Translations under genes and position numbers: made by a program
Assembly: GCA_016714765.1 (NCBI GenBank)
Contig: JADKCF010000004.1
Coordinates: 1 to 64,000, forward strand
Direction: 5' to 3'
Source: Saprospiraceae bacterium
Lineage (GTDB): Bacteria; Bacteroidota; Bacteroidia; Chitinophagales; Saprospiraceae
DNA: 64,000 bases
The notes under the pieces: generated by a model
What the model saw: the letters and a program-made list of their open reading frames with translations, nothing else
Databases searched by the model: none
What the model was told of the DNA's origin: nothing
Shown here: positions 1-7,401 of the stretch, one piece after another
Layout of the letters: the number at the start of each line of letters is the position of its first letter
Position numbering within the stretch: the stretch's first letter is position 1

Positions 1-300
1 TTAATGCACTCCATTCTTCTTGTGCTTTTCTAAATGGTCTTGCAAATTCAATTTGCAAGCGGGTCTGCATGTTGTAAATTGAATTTACAACACCATTTTA
101 ATCAAAGTGCCAAAGCGTCAGGAGAGTGGTTAAAAACTAAACCTTAATCTGCCTCCATTGCATTTCAGCAGACAGGCCCTAAACGTTAAACATCTTAAAC
201 CATCTAAACAAATCTACCCTAAGTTACCTTAGTGAATAATGATGGTTTCCATTTTTATGATAAAGTTTCTTGATAGATTTTAGATCTTCTAAATTACATA
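1..300. other. Left edge, non-coding spacer
   Basis: I see no convincing gene here. The stretch holds palindromic element copy 1 (32-98), a TCTGC...GCAGA spacer motif (about 150-177) that recurs near 1399 and 9478, TAAAC-rich sequence, and one or two degenerate CTTAGTG units (211-235) just 3' of the minus-strand DUF2283 gene. A minus-strand gene could end at the TAA at 1-3, but its upstream part would have to run through the palindrome, so I do not call it. Confidence 0.5.
32..98. repeat. Palindromic element, copy 1
   Basis: A 67 bp near-perfect inverted repeat with outer arms AAATGGT and ACCATTT. Each half contains its own perfect palindrome: CTTGCAAATT-c-AATTTGCAAG, then GTTGTAAATT-g-AATTTACAAC, joined by an 11 bp linker. 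Copy 2 (952-1018) is nearly identical; copies 3 (6012) and 4 (7294) have diverged. It has no coding capacity. It could be a MITE-like or REP-like element, or a strong bidirectional hairpin. Confidence 0.8.
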
Positions 301-492
301 TTATGCAACTTCATATTCTACTTTCAATGGAGATAGGTTTGATTTGGATGCATCAAGTACTTCGATGCCAATCAATTCCCCTGTTGATGCAAAATCAAGG
401 ATAACCCCATTTCTTTCATCAGTTTCTGCAATTTTCAACTCATTTAATTGTATATACAGGATATCAGTTTCTTTATCATACTTAACTTTCAT
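301..492 (-). CDS. DUF2283 family protein
   Basis: A 63-residue protein with the DUF2283 pattern: an N-terminal MKVKYDKETDILYIQL strand pair, then a glycine-containing turn (around GVILDFASTGELIGIEVLDA) and a short C-terminal tail. DUF2283 proteins are small beta-rich proteins of unknown biochemistry, often found beside DUF4258 proteins. Here the DUF4258 gene lies 85 bp upstream on the same strand, so the pair may be one transcript and a toxin-antitoxin-like unit. That function is inference from gene pairing. Length and start are normal for the family. The pair is bracketed by copies 1 and 2 of the palindromic element, which suggests it arrived as a unit. Confidence 0.8.
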   Translation of the reverse strand: MKVKYDKETDILYIQLNELKIAETDERNGVILDFASTGELIGIEVLDASKSNLSPLKVEYEVA

Positions 493-577
493 CTGTTTAT
501 TTTTATTTGATTTTTAATGGTCAGATGGAATCTTTGAAAAAAAATAATCATTGTGGTTTGTATAAAATAGACCATGA

Positions 578-872
578 TTATTTTTTATGTCGATTTAATA
601 ACATGATCTTAATAATATTTATAAATTTTGAAGTACGGTATAGCGTTTTTATAAGTCCGGGGGGTTTTTTTTTTTTTATTTCCATTTACCAATATTCTAA
701 TAAGATATTTTGGTTTATCTACTGATTCAAAAGTCTTTTGATAAATATATTGTTCATCTTCAAGCTTAATAACATTATCTGCATATTGTAAAGTTCCCAA
801 AGCTTCCTCCATAGATATATGTCTTATTAACATCTGTTCAAGGGCATGTTTAGAAAAAGTAAATTCTGTCAT
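578..872 (-). pseudogene. DUF4258 family protein, frameshifted
   Basis: Read from ATG 872 (MTEFTFSKHALEQML...), this is a DUF4258 protein: SKHALEQMLIRHIS, then the EDEQYIYQKTFE and KYLIRILVNGN strands. At 665-677 (a 13-base A run followed by six C on the coding strand) the frame leaves the family and ends at 609 with an unrelated tail. Removing one A gives PPGLIKTLYRTSKFI, matching the usual DUF4258 ending, and runs to a TAA at 578-580. Either the homopolymer is miscounted, it is a slippery or phase-variable tract, or the gene is dead. A longer start at a TTG (971) would run into palindromic element copy 2 and is rejected. DUF4258 proteins are proposed toxin-like partners of DUF2283; their activity is unproven. 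Confidence 0.75.
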
Positions 873-951
873 TAATTTTTTTCCATTTACAAATGTTCTC
901 ACCGGAGCAACTATTATTGAGATCTTTAAGCCTACCACATCGGTGCTTTCT

Positions 952-1018
952 AAATGGTCTTGCAAATTCAATTTGCAAGCGGGTCTGCATGTTGTAAATT
1001 GAATTTACAACGCCATTT
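952..1018. repeat. Palindromic element, copy 2
   Basis: Nearly identical to copy 1, with a G for A change in the right outer arm (ACGCCATTT). The similarity extends a few bases left of the element (TGCTTT before CTAAATGG in both). It lies just upstream of the DUF4258 start, so copies 1 and 2 flank the DUF4258/DUF2283 pair in the same orientation. Confidence 0.8.
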
Positions 1019-1044
1019 TTTATACTAAAGAGTCAAAAGGCATA

Positions 1045-1084
1045 ATGGCTTCGCCGCTGATAAGTCGCAAGTACTTGATCTGTA
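1045..1084. repeat. 40 bp direct repeat, left copy
   Basis: The sequence from ATGGCTTCGCCGCTGATAAG through TCGCAAGTAC is repeated in the same orientation at 14785-14824 with only a few mismatches, mostly in the last ten bases. The two copies enclose most of the accessory-rich part of the polysaccharide locus. Confidence 0.7.
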
Positions 1085-1349
1085 ATGGGTTAAAATTCGA
1101 TACGCCGTTTAGACTAATAATGAGTAGCAAAGTTACTCAATATGCGTTGATTTTTTTATTTTTAGGTAGCAAATTAGTAAAATGTTGAACCATTGTAGTT
1201 GGTGTTACCTCTTTGTTGGTATGGGAGGTTTTTGGAATTTGGGAATGTAAAAATCTGAAAAAAACCACCCAAAAAGCAATGAAGTCACTTTGCAGACTTG
1301 TTCTTCATTAAACATGAAACATTCTAAACCTCCTAAACCAACCTACCCC

Positions 1350-1395
1350 TTAGTTTCCTTAGTGCTAACCTTGTGTGATCTAAGTGGTTAAACAA
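1350..1395. repeat. CTTAGTG-type repeat units, 3' of hicA
   Basis: A short degenerate array (TTAGTTTCCTTAGTGCTAAC, then GATCTAAGTGGTTAAAC) of the hairpin unit found after most genes in the first 13 kb. It lies 3' of hicA on the transcribed strand. Confidence 0.5.
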
Positions 1396-1436
1396 TAATT
1401 CTGCTTCCACTCCATTCCAGCAGACAAACCTTAAAA

Positions 1437-1610
1437 TTAAGTCAAGTCCTTAAGAATTTTTTTAGCTAACATTTCATTAATTTCATTATGCCTGGGTATG
1501 GGTTGGGTAGTTCCTTTGTTTGGGTTGTGGTAAATATCGTGTTTGGCGCCATTTCTTAGTAAAATGCATCCATTTTTAGATAAAATTTTGAGTAAATCTT
1601 TACGTTTCAT
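1437..1610 (-). CDS. HicA family toxin (mRNA interferase)
   Basis: A 57-residue protein starting MKRKDLLKILSKNGCILLRN and containing GAKHDIYHN, the HicA pattern of a small double-stranded-RNA-binding-like fold with a conserved catalytic histidine (His24 here). HicA toxins cleave mRNA when not bound by HicB. The start codon overlaps the hicB stop (ATGA at 1607-1610), so translation is coupled and the order is hicB then hicA. Length is normal (HicA is about 55-90 residues). Biochemical activity is inferred from the family. Confidence 0.85.
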   Translation of the reverse strand: MKRKDLLKILSKNGCILLRNGAKHDIYHNPNKGTTQPIPRHNEINEMLAKKILKDLT

Positions 1611-1804
1611 GCAATAATCAACTCTTCAACTTTTCTGATTCCCACTATTTTATGAGTCGTAAACAAGGAATGCAAGTCTAACAGGTGTTCTTTAAGATCC
1701 ACCAAATCTTCACCTTGTGTCCAATGGTCTGGATAATCATTTAAAAACCCAATATATTTGCTATCTGCCTCTATCCAATAAGTAAAACTAACTTTATTTT
1801 CCAT
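1607..1804 (-). CDS. HicB family antitoxin
   Basis: A 65-residue protein from the ATG at 1802-1804 (MENKVSFTYWIEADSKYIGF). It has the short HicB partial RNase-H-like fold, with YWIEADSKYIGFLNDYPDHW followed by a GEDLVDLKEHLLDL helix. An upstream in-frame start (1831) adds a hydrophobic stretch with no family counterpart and is less likely. No separate C-terminal DNA-binding domain is visible, so this is the short HicB type seen in Bacteroidota. It probably binds and neutralises the HicA encoded immediately downstream with a four-base overlap. The pair sits between rfbA and DUF4258, an accessory insertion in the sugar locus. Confidence 0.8.
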   Translation of the reverse strand: MENKVSFTYWIEADSKYIGFLNDYPDHWTQGEDLVDLKEHLLDLHSLFTTHKIVGIRKVEELIIA

Positions 1805-1874
1805 AAAAGGTAATATTATGAAATAAAACAATAAATCTAAATAAGTAGTTCATCCTTCGAGCTCTCTAATGCTA

Positions 1875-1931
1875 TCCCTTAATGTCCTAAGTGAAAACCT
1901 TAGTACCCTTAGTGGTAAAACTAAACCTTAA
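1875..1931. repeat. CTTAGTG-type repeat array, 3' of rfbA
   Basis: Two to three degenerate units (TGTCCTAAGTGAAAACC, then TTAGTACCCTTAGTGGTAAA) beginning about ten bases beyond the rfbA stop. Confidence 0.6.
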
Positions 1932-1941
1932 ACTTTCAACC

Positions 1942-2805
<864 letters not shown>

Positions 2806-2835
2806 GATTTAATTGTTTAGTTGTGATAACTACTT

Positions 2836-2921
2836 AGTAACTGAGTTTTTCACTAAGGAACGCTAAAGGGTTCAGTTTAGCTTAGTTTTCTTAGTGATTC
2901 CTATGTTTACTTAGTGGTTAA
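2836..2921. repeat. CTTAGTG-type repeat array, between wbpB-like gene and rfbA
   Basis: A degenerate array containing TTTCACTAAGGAACGCTAAA, CTTAGTTTTCTTAGTG and ACTTAGTGGTTAAAC, lying 3' of the dehydrogenase gene and 5' of rfbA on the transcribed strand. Confidence 0.55.
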
Positions 2922-2969
2922 ACTTTTATTCTCTGTTGTGATTTTTATATGTACTTACTGGTTATTTCT

Positions 2970-3932
2970 TCACTTAAACGGATGATTGGCCAAAGGCAAT
3001 TCACAAAACGGATGATAACTTCCAATCAATCCCACAGGAATAGTCGTTCTGATTTCATGTACGATATTGATAGCAGCACGTGCCTCTCCGATTCGAAATC
3101 CACCACCATTCAATATACCTTTATAACTCAAGGTATGTAAGTCTGTAAATCCATCTGAAAACTCCAGCTCCTCACCTTCAATATTAAGGGATCGGTAGGT
3201 ACGTTTTCCTTTGGCTTTGACATCTTCAGGGAGTGTGTCTGAATTGATGCTTAAAAACCACCTAACCTTTGCTTTTGCAAATTCAAAATATCCTGCCGCC
3301 CGATCATGGGTATGGATATGCACAATATTTTCTTTAACCGGTCCAAATACCCACTGCAACATATCATAAAAATGCACGCCTATATTAGTCGCTATACCGC
3401 CGGATTTTTCATTATTTCCTTTCCATGACGTATAATACCAGTTGCCCCTGGATGTGATGTATGTGAGGTCAAATTCGAATACTTTGTCTGATGGTGCTCC
3501 AGATACTTTTTCCTTAAGGGCAATGATGCTGGGATGCAGCCTTAGCTGGAGAATATTAAATACTTTATGCCCGGTTTCATTTTCGAGTTCTTCGAGTGCA
3601 TCGATGTTCCAGGGATTGAGTACGATAGGTTTTTCGCATATGACATCCGCCCCATAACGCAGTCCAAAACGGATATGAGCATCATGCAAATAATTGGGAC
3701 TACATATACTGACATAATCCACCTGATGGCCAGATCGCTTCAATTTTTCCAAATGCCGGTCAAAACGCTCAAACTCCGTAAAAAAAGCAGCATCAGGAAA
3801 ATAGCTATCCATGATACCTACCGAATCATTGGTATCCATAGCAGCCACCAGATCATGTCCTGTATCCCGAATGGCCTGCATATGACGGGGAGCGATGTAT
3901 CCCGCTGCGCCAATTAAAGCAAATGATTTCAT
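2970..3932 (-). CDS. wbpB: Gfo/Idh/MocA sugar dehydrogenase, WbpB/WlbA-like
   Basis: A 320-residue NAD-dependent oxidoreductase with an N-terminal Rossmann fold (IGAAGYIAPRHMQAI, residues 7-21), the family EKP motif with catalytic Lys101, and NIGVHFYDMLQW carrying His187 and Asp190. The GWxxD-type C-terminal domain and the length match WbpB/WlbA enzymes, which oxidise C3 of UDP-N-acetyl-glucosaminuronic acid. A WbpD-type acetyltransferase (5393) and a WbpE-type aminotransferase (13152) on the same strand support this three-step route to a 2,3-diacetamido-uronic acid. Other Gfo/Idh sugar oxidoreductases look similar, so the exact substrate is inferred from context. Confidence 0.8.
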   Translation of the reverse strand: MKSFALIGAAGYIAPRHMQAIRDTGHDLVAAMDTNDSVGIMDSYFPDAAFFTEFERFDRHLEKLKRSGHQVDYVSICSPNYLHDAHIRFGLRYGADVICEKPIVLNPWNIDALEELENETGHKVFNILQLRLHPSIIALKEKVSGAPSDKVFEFDLTYITSRGNWYYTSWKGNNEKSGGIATNIGVHFYDMLQWVFGPVKENIVHIHTHDRAAGYFEFAKAKVRWFLSINSDTLPEDVKAKGKRTYRSLNIEGEELEFSDGFTDLHTLSYKGILNGGGFRIGEARAAINIVHEIRTTIPVGLIGSYHPFCELPLANHPFK

Positions 3933-3948
3933 TAATATTTTTGGTTTA

Positions 3949-4410
3949 CTATTTTCCGTTTAAATAATCAATATCTGATATATCTTTTGGCCGTCCTACT
4001 GCCATTTTATTCTGAATTAATTGATTTATATGGATGACATTTATACATAAAGTGTCTGTAATTTCATATCTAATGGCATTTTCATATGCATCCATAAAAG
4101 TAACTCCTTTTAATTTTGTAAGAATATCAATGGCCATGGGTGGTCTTCCATATTCAAAAACGTCAAAATGATCAGTATCCAAAAACCTTTCTATGTCCAT
4201 CCCAAAAAGCGGCATTCCAAACTGAGCAAATGCCTGTACAACTTTGTTATAATTCTCTTTACTCGAATTAACAAATAAATCCATATCTCCTGTTGTCCTG
4301 CTATATCCATGAATAATGACAGAATAACCACCCACCAAAACATATTCAACCTTAAAATCTTCAAAAGCTTTAAGAAATTCCTGAAAATCGCTGTTAAAGA
4401 TATTATTCAT
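3949..4410 (-). CDS. Nucleotidyltransferase-fold protein (toxin-like)
   Basis: The start is taken at ATG 4408-4410 (MNNIFNSDFQEFLKAFEDF), giving 153 residues; a longer reading from 4485 is not supported. It contains a minimal nucleotidyltransferase core: VLVGGYSVIIHGYSRTTGDM followed by DLFV, that is the GG...S helix and a DxD pair for metal binding. A later DVFEYGRPPMAIDIL segment supplies the third acidic strand. The family resembles DUF6036/AbiEii-type nucleotidyltransferases. The start overlaps the stop of an upstream 70-residue gene by eight bases, so the two are translationally coupled and may form a toxin-antitoxin-like pair. Substrate unknown. Confidence 0.75.
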   Translation of the reverse strand: MNNIFNSDFQEFLKAFEDFKVEYVLVGGYSVIIHGYSRTTGDMDLFVNSSKENYNKVVQAFAQFGMPLFGMDIERFLDTDHFDVFEYGRPPMAIDILTKLKGVTFMDAYENAIRYEITDTLCINVIHINQLIQNKMAVGRPKDISDIDYLNGK

Positions 4411-4615
4411 CTGTAAATTTTCTAATTCGAAAAGATGTCCTATCCACTTTGTGATCGGAAGAGTAAGGTAAATTATAGCTCGCACAGGTTAAAAACCAAG
4501 ATGCACATAACCTTTCGTAGACAGATTTGGTAAGCCAATACTCTACGTTTTGACCTTTATCAGTAAAAGTAACTATTCGAAATGATGTCCTATCAAATTT
4601 TAATAAATCCGCCAT
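4403..4615 (-). CDS. Small conserved partner of the nucleotidyltransferase gene
   Basis: From ATG 4613-4615 the product is a 70-residue protein, MADLLKFDRTSFRIVTFTDK followed by EYWLTKSVYERLCASWFLTC, with a second DRTSFRIRKFTDE near the C terminus echoing the first. The helical ERL.ASW core and the terminal DRTSF.MRK-like tail resemble small Bacteroidota proteins encoded just upstream of nucleotidyltransferases, from memory and unchecked. The stop overlaps the nucleotidyltransferase start, supporting a two-gene unit. It could be the antitoxin or a specificity partner. No named domain recognised. An alternative start at 4639 adds eight residues. Confidence 0.65.
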   Translation of the reverse strand: MADLLKFDRTSFRIVTFTDKGQNVEYWLTKSVYERLCASWFLTCASYNLPYSSDHKVDRTSFRIRKFTDE

Positions 4616-4648
4616 ACGATGAATGTGTTTTCCTATCAAAAAAATAAT

Positions 4649-4848
4649 TTTAAACTATGTGAACTTTGTGGTTAATCTTTGTGGTCTTAGTGGTAATACT
4701 AAATGATCTTAGTGGTTATTCTTTGTGATCTTAGTGGTTAAACTAAACAATACACTAAGTAAAACTGAATTTTAAACTATGTGATCTTAGTGGTTAATCT
4801 TTGTGGTCTTAGTGGTAATACTAAATGATCTTAGTGGTTAAACTTTAC
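4649..4848. repeat. CTTAGTG-type array with internal 70 bp duplication
   Basis: About eight degenerate units of the form GATCTTAGTGGTTAATCTTT. The block 4649-4718 (from TTAAACTATGTGA to ATCTTAGTGGTTA) is repeated almost exactly at 4771-4840. The array starts at the stop codon of the GxxExxY gene and ends before the small partner gene start. Confidence 0.75.
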
Positions 4849-5258
4849 TCCGGTAATTTTGCAAAATATTTGTTTACCAAAGGAATTAAGCCTTCTGTGG
4901 TAATATTTAGCACGTTATAGTTGATTAAAAGACCTTTAGGTTTTTCTAATAGATTCATATAACTCAGTAGTTGAGCTTGATCAATAGGAGAAAAACCATT
5001 TGTAGATTTGTTTTCAACCAATACCAAATCTTCAACTAAGATATCAAACCTCAATCTACTTATACATTCGATACCTTTATAAATAGGCACAATTTGTTGT
5101 TGCGAAGTTACTTTTAATCCCATGTTTTTTAGTTCGAAAATCAGACATTCTTCATACAAGTTCTCCAGTAAACCTGGTCCTAATTCCTTATGAACTTCAA
5201 TTGCGCATCCTACTATCTTATATGCCAATTGATTTACAAATCTTTTAGTAACTTCCAT
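4845..5258 (-). CDS. GxxExxY protein
   Basis: A 137-residue protein of the GxxExxY family: VGCAIEVHKELGPGLLENLY (residues 16-35), with Gly29, Glu32 and Tyr35 giving the name. It continues with a PD-(D/E)xK-like core (RFDILVEDLVLVENKS, then the QAQLLSYMNLLEKPKGLLIN strand-helix). Members are small, widespread, frequently horizontally moved, and of unproven function; a nuclease-like fold is predicted. It is full length with an ATG start. It lies between the WbpD-type acetyltransferase gene and the nucleotidyltransferase pair, with repeat arrays on both sides, so it looks like an accessory insertion and not part of sugar synthesis. Confidence 0.88.
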   Translation of the reverse strand: MEVTKRFVNQLAYKIVGCAIEVHKELGPGLLENLYEECLIFELKNMGLKVTSQQQIVPIYKGIECISRLRFDILVEDLVLVENKSTNGFSPIDQAQLLSYMNLLEKPKGLLINYNVLNITTEGLIPLVNKYFAKLPE

Positions 5259-5321
5259 ACAAGAAAAAAAAATAAATTGTATATTTCTTTGTTTACTAAT
5301 AAATTAAACTTTACAAGTTTA

Positions 5322-5412
5322 GTATTCTAAGTGAATTCTCCGTGACCTAAGTGGTAAAAAATTCCGTGACCTAAGTGGTAAATCTAATTGACCTAAGTGG
5401 TCTTAGTGGTTA
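5322..5412. repeat. CTTAGTG-type array overlapping the acetyltransferase 3' end
   Basis: Four units (CTAAGTGAATTCTCCGTGAC, CCTAAGTGGTAAAAAATTCC and variants). The last unit lies inside the wbpD-like gene and supplies its final codons and stop (5393-5413, read as Leu-Thr-Thr-Lys-Thr-Thr-stop). Confidence 0.7.
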
Positions 5413-5977
5413 ATTTTTCCACTTTCGAGTCTATCAATTGGTACCTCTCCCCACTTTCCGAACAAACAGCAACTCCCTTATCATCGAATGTCAACCTATG
5501 TCCATACTCACTCATCCACCCCATCTGTCTGGCAGGATTACCCACCATCAATGCATAATCGGGTACGTGTTTGGTCACTACAGCTCCTGCACCGATAAAA
5601 GCAAACTTACCGATGTCGTGGCCACAGACTATGGTCGCATTGGCACCAATGGAAGCGCCTTTGCCTACATGGGTTTTGAGATATTCACTTTTGCGGTTGA
5701 CCGCGCTGCGTGGATTGATCACATTGGTAAACACACACGAAGGACCTAGGAAGACATCATCATCACAAGTGACTCCTGTATAAATAGACACATTATTCTG
5801 GACCTTCACATTATCCCCTAATACTACTTCGGGAGAGATAACGACATTCTGACCGATATTACAGTTTTCTCCTATGATACAATGCGGCATAATATGACTG
5901 AAGTGCCATATTTTTGTGCCATCCCCGATGGTACATGGCTCGTCTACATAAGAAGATACGTGTGCGAAATAGTTCAT
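5393..5977 (-). CDS. wbpD: N-acetyltransferase, WbpD/WlbB-like (left-handed beta helix)
   Basis: A 194-residue left-handed parallel beta-helix acetyltransferase. Hexapeptide rungs are clear (IGDGTKIWHFSHI, IGENCNIGQNVVI, VLGDNVKVQNNVSIYTG, VGKGASIGANATIV, IGKFAFIGAGAVVT), followed by the acetyl-CoA pocket segment VPDYALMVGNPARQMGW. This matches WbpD, which acetylates the 3-amino group of UDP-GlcNAc(3NH2)A. The order on the strand (aminotransferase, acetyltransferase, dehydrogenase, with accessory genes between) supports a 2,3-diacetamido-uronic acid route. The last six codons and the stop come from a CTTAGTG repeat unit, so the natural C terminus was probably altered. Confidence 0.88.
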   Translation of the reverse strand: MNYFAHVSSYVDEPCTIGDGTKIWHFSHIMPHCIIGENCNIGQNVVISPEVVLGDNVKVQNNVSIYTGVTCDDDVFLGPSCVFTNVINPRSAVNRKSEYLKTHVGKGASIGANATIVCGHDIGKFAFIGAGAVVTKHVPDYALMVGNPARQMGWMSEYGHRLTFDDKGVAVCSESGERYQLIDSKVEKLTTKTT

Positions 5978-6011
5978 ATTTTATATATTAAATTAATCAG
6001 CTCAGTTATCT

Positions 6012-6077
6012 AAATGGTCTTGCAAATTCAATTTGCAAGTGCATAACGTAATTGTAAACTGATTTGCAGCACCATTT
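6012..6077. repeat. Palindromic element, copy 3
   Basis: Left half conserved (AAATGGTCTTGCAAATTCAA...), right half diverged (ATTGTAAACTGATTTGCAGC), ending ACCATTT. It lies between the wbpD-like start and the end of the chain-length gene. Copies 3 and 4 flank the chain-length determinant gene. Confidence 0.7.
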
Positions 6078-6146
6078 TTTATAAATACAAATATGGTGTT
6101 TAAAGGCGGATAAAATGTTATGCAATTTGTTAGTTCTGCAAATTTT

Positions 6147-7231
6147 TTAAGCCATAGCGTCTACCACAATCTTCCTGGCAATAAAAAATCCTGCGGCCAG
6201 TAACCCTCCAAGCAATCCGCCTTTAATTAACTCAATCAATAAATGACATCGCATTAGGTTCTATTGGTGGCAAAGGTTCGTCGATGATGGCTATATCAGG
6301 CTTACCTGACGCTAAAGAAAAATCGGCCAATCTCTGTTTTTGGTGGCTTCCCCATACATAGTTTTTAACTTTAATATTTCCGTTTCAAGAAGTCTTTTTG
6401 AGTCAATAAATTTGGATCAGTGAGATTCCTGTGCGAATCATTAAACCTGGAAAGTTGAAACTCTTTATTTCGTAATAGGGTAAATACGGAATCCGTCTTT
6501 GCTTCTACAAACTCAAAGGTGTTTTGATTTCCTTTAATACTACTTTCAGTATAATACTGTTTTAATTCGTTGTAAACCAGGTTAGAAAATAAGATAGAAA
6601 GTTCCTCATCTACTGTCGTGGCAGAGATGGTCAAAATACCAGTATCTTCATTAAATCCGTTACCGAAAATAGGATTTTTGACGTTTTTTCCTCCCACCAC
6701 CTTCCCATACAACATTTTTAATGCCGCCATTTGATTTTTATCAAAACTGCCTATAGAATCACTTGTAAACCTAAAACCAGTCCAATCTTTTTTATTATTA
6801 GTCCACTCTTTATCCAATTCATGTAATTCTATCAAATAATTGGCAATAAAATCTGTTTTTCCCGGAAAAGTGTCTAATTCTACTTTAGTAAATAATACTT
6901 TCTGAATAATATTTCTGGATTTCGATAGTTCCACAATCCGATCTAAATTTACGTCTCCACCATTTCCCAAGCCAAAAGAACCAAGGATACCTCCCAGTGC
7001 TCCTCCACCACCACTGCCATCATTTAGCAAATAGGTAAGTTGGGCGGTATAAGTTACATCCGCTTTTTTTGCTTTATAACCAAAATAAGCTATAACAGGG
7101 ATCGTCAAGGCAATGATCCACCATTTTTTGGCCCATAATTCACGCCAGAACTCAAGAATTTTCTCTATCAGTTCTTTAAGCGTTATTTCATCATCCTGAT
7201 AACCAGGATTTACATTTTGTTGCTGATCCAT
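6147..7231 (-). pseudogene. Wzz-type polysaccharide chain-length determinant, frameshifted
   Basis: The open frame (6371-7231) gives 286 residues: a charged N terminus, a first membrane segment (WWIIALTIPVIAYFGYKA, about 36-53), a Gly-rich loop and the periplasmic Wzz domain. It stops early at ...DFLKRKY. The rest of the protein continues in other frames: ILKLKTMYGEATKN, then LADFSLASGKPDIAIIDEPL and PPIEPNAMS, then LIELIKGGLLGGLLAAGFFI ending at TAA 6147-6149. That last piece is the expected second membrane segment. Three single-base shifts (near 6385, 6335 and 6245) would restore one ORF of about 360 residues. So this is either decayed or miscalled sequence. The protein normally sets polysaccharide chain length with the Wza-like exporter encoded upstream. 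Confidence 0.8.
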
Positions 7232-7293
7232 GTAATGGAATTTCTTTTAATTAAAATACAATGAAAAATTTTATATTATTTTGTCTCCAAATT

Positions 7294-7353
7294 TAATGGT
7301 CTTGCAAATTCAATTTGCAAGTGTGTTGTAAATTCAGTTTGCAACACCATTTT
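7294..7353. repeat. Palindromic element, copy 4
   Basis: A 60 bp version with CTTGCAAATTCAATTTGCAA, a shortened linker and GTTGTAAATTCAGTTTGCAA, ending ACACCATTT. It lies between the rfbB stop and the start of the chain-length gene. Confidence 0.7.
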
Positions 7354-7401
7354 ATTATAAGTCCCATCAATTACAAATTAAACTGTTTAAACGCTTCACC
7401 A

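Larger units (their letters stand above)
1019..1436. other. Spacer between hicA and DUF4258
   Basis: No gene is visible. The stretch contains a 40 bp direct repeat (1045-1084) that recurs at 14785, a loose inverted repeat (GGGAGGTTTTT near 1226 against AAAAAAACCACCC near 1260), TAAAC-rich sequence, degenerate CTTAGTG units (1350-1395) and a copy of the TCTGC...GCAGA motif (1399-1428). Confidence 0.5.

Noticed and set aside
507..725. Plus-strand ORF of 72 codons
   Set aside because: It is the antisense of the DUF4258 region and homopolymer, low complexity, with no family features.
872..971. N-terminal extension of DUF4258 from a TTG start
   Set aside because: The extra residues are encoded partly by the palindromic element and have no family counterpart; ATG 872 fits.
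32..1018. Integron cassette with attC sites around DUF4258/DUF2283
   Set aside because: The palindrome lacks the attC core sequences (GTTRRRY / RYYYAAC) in the right arrangement, and no integrase is in the window.
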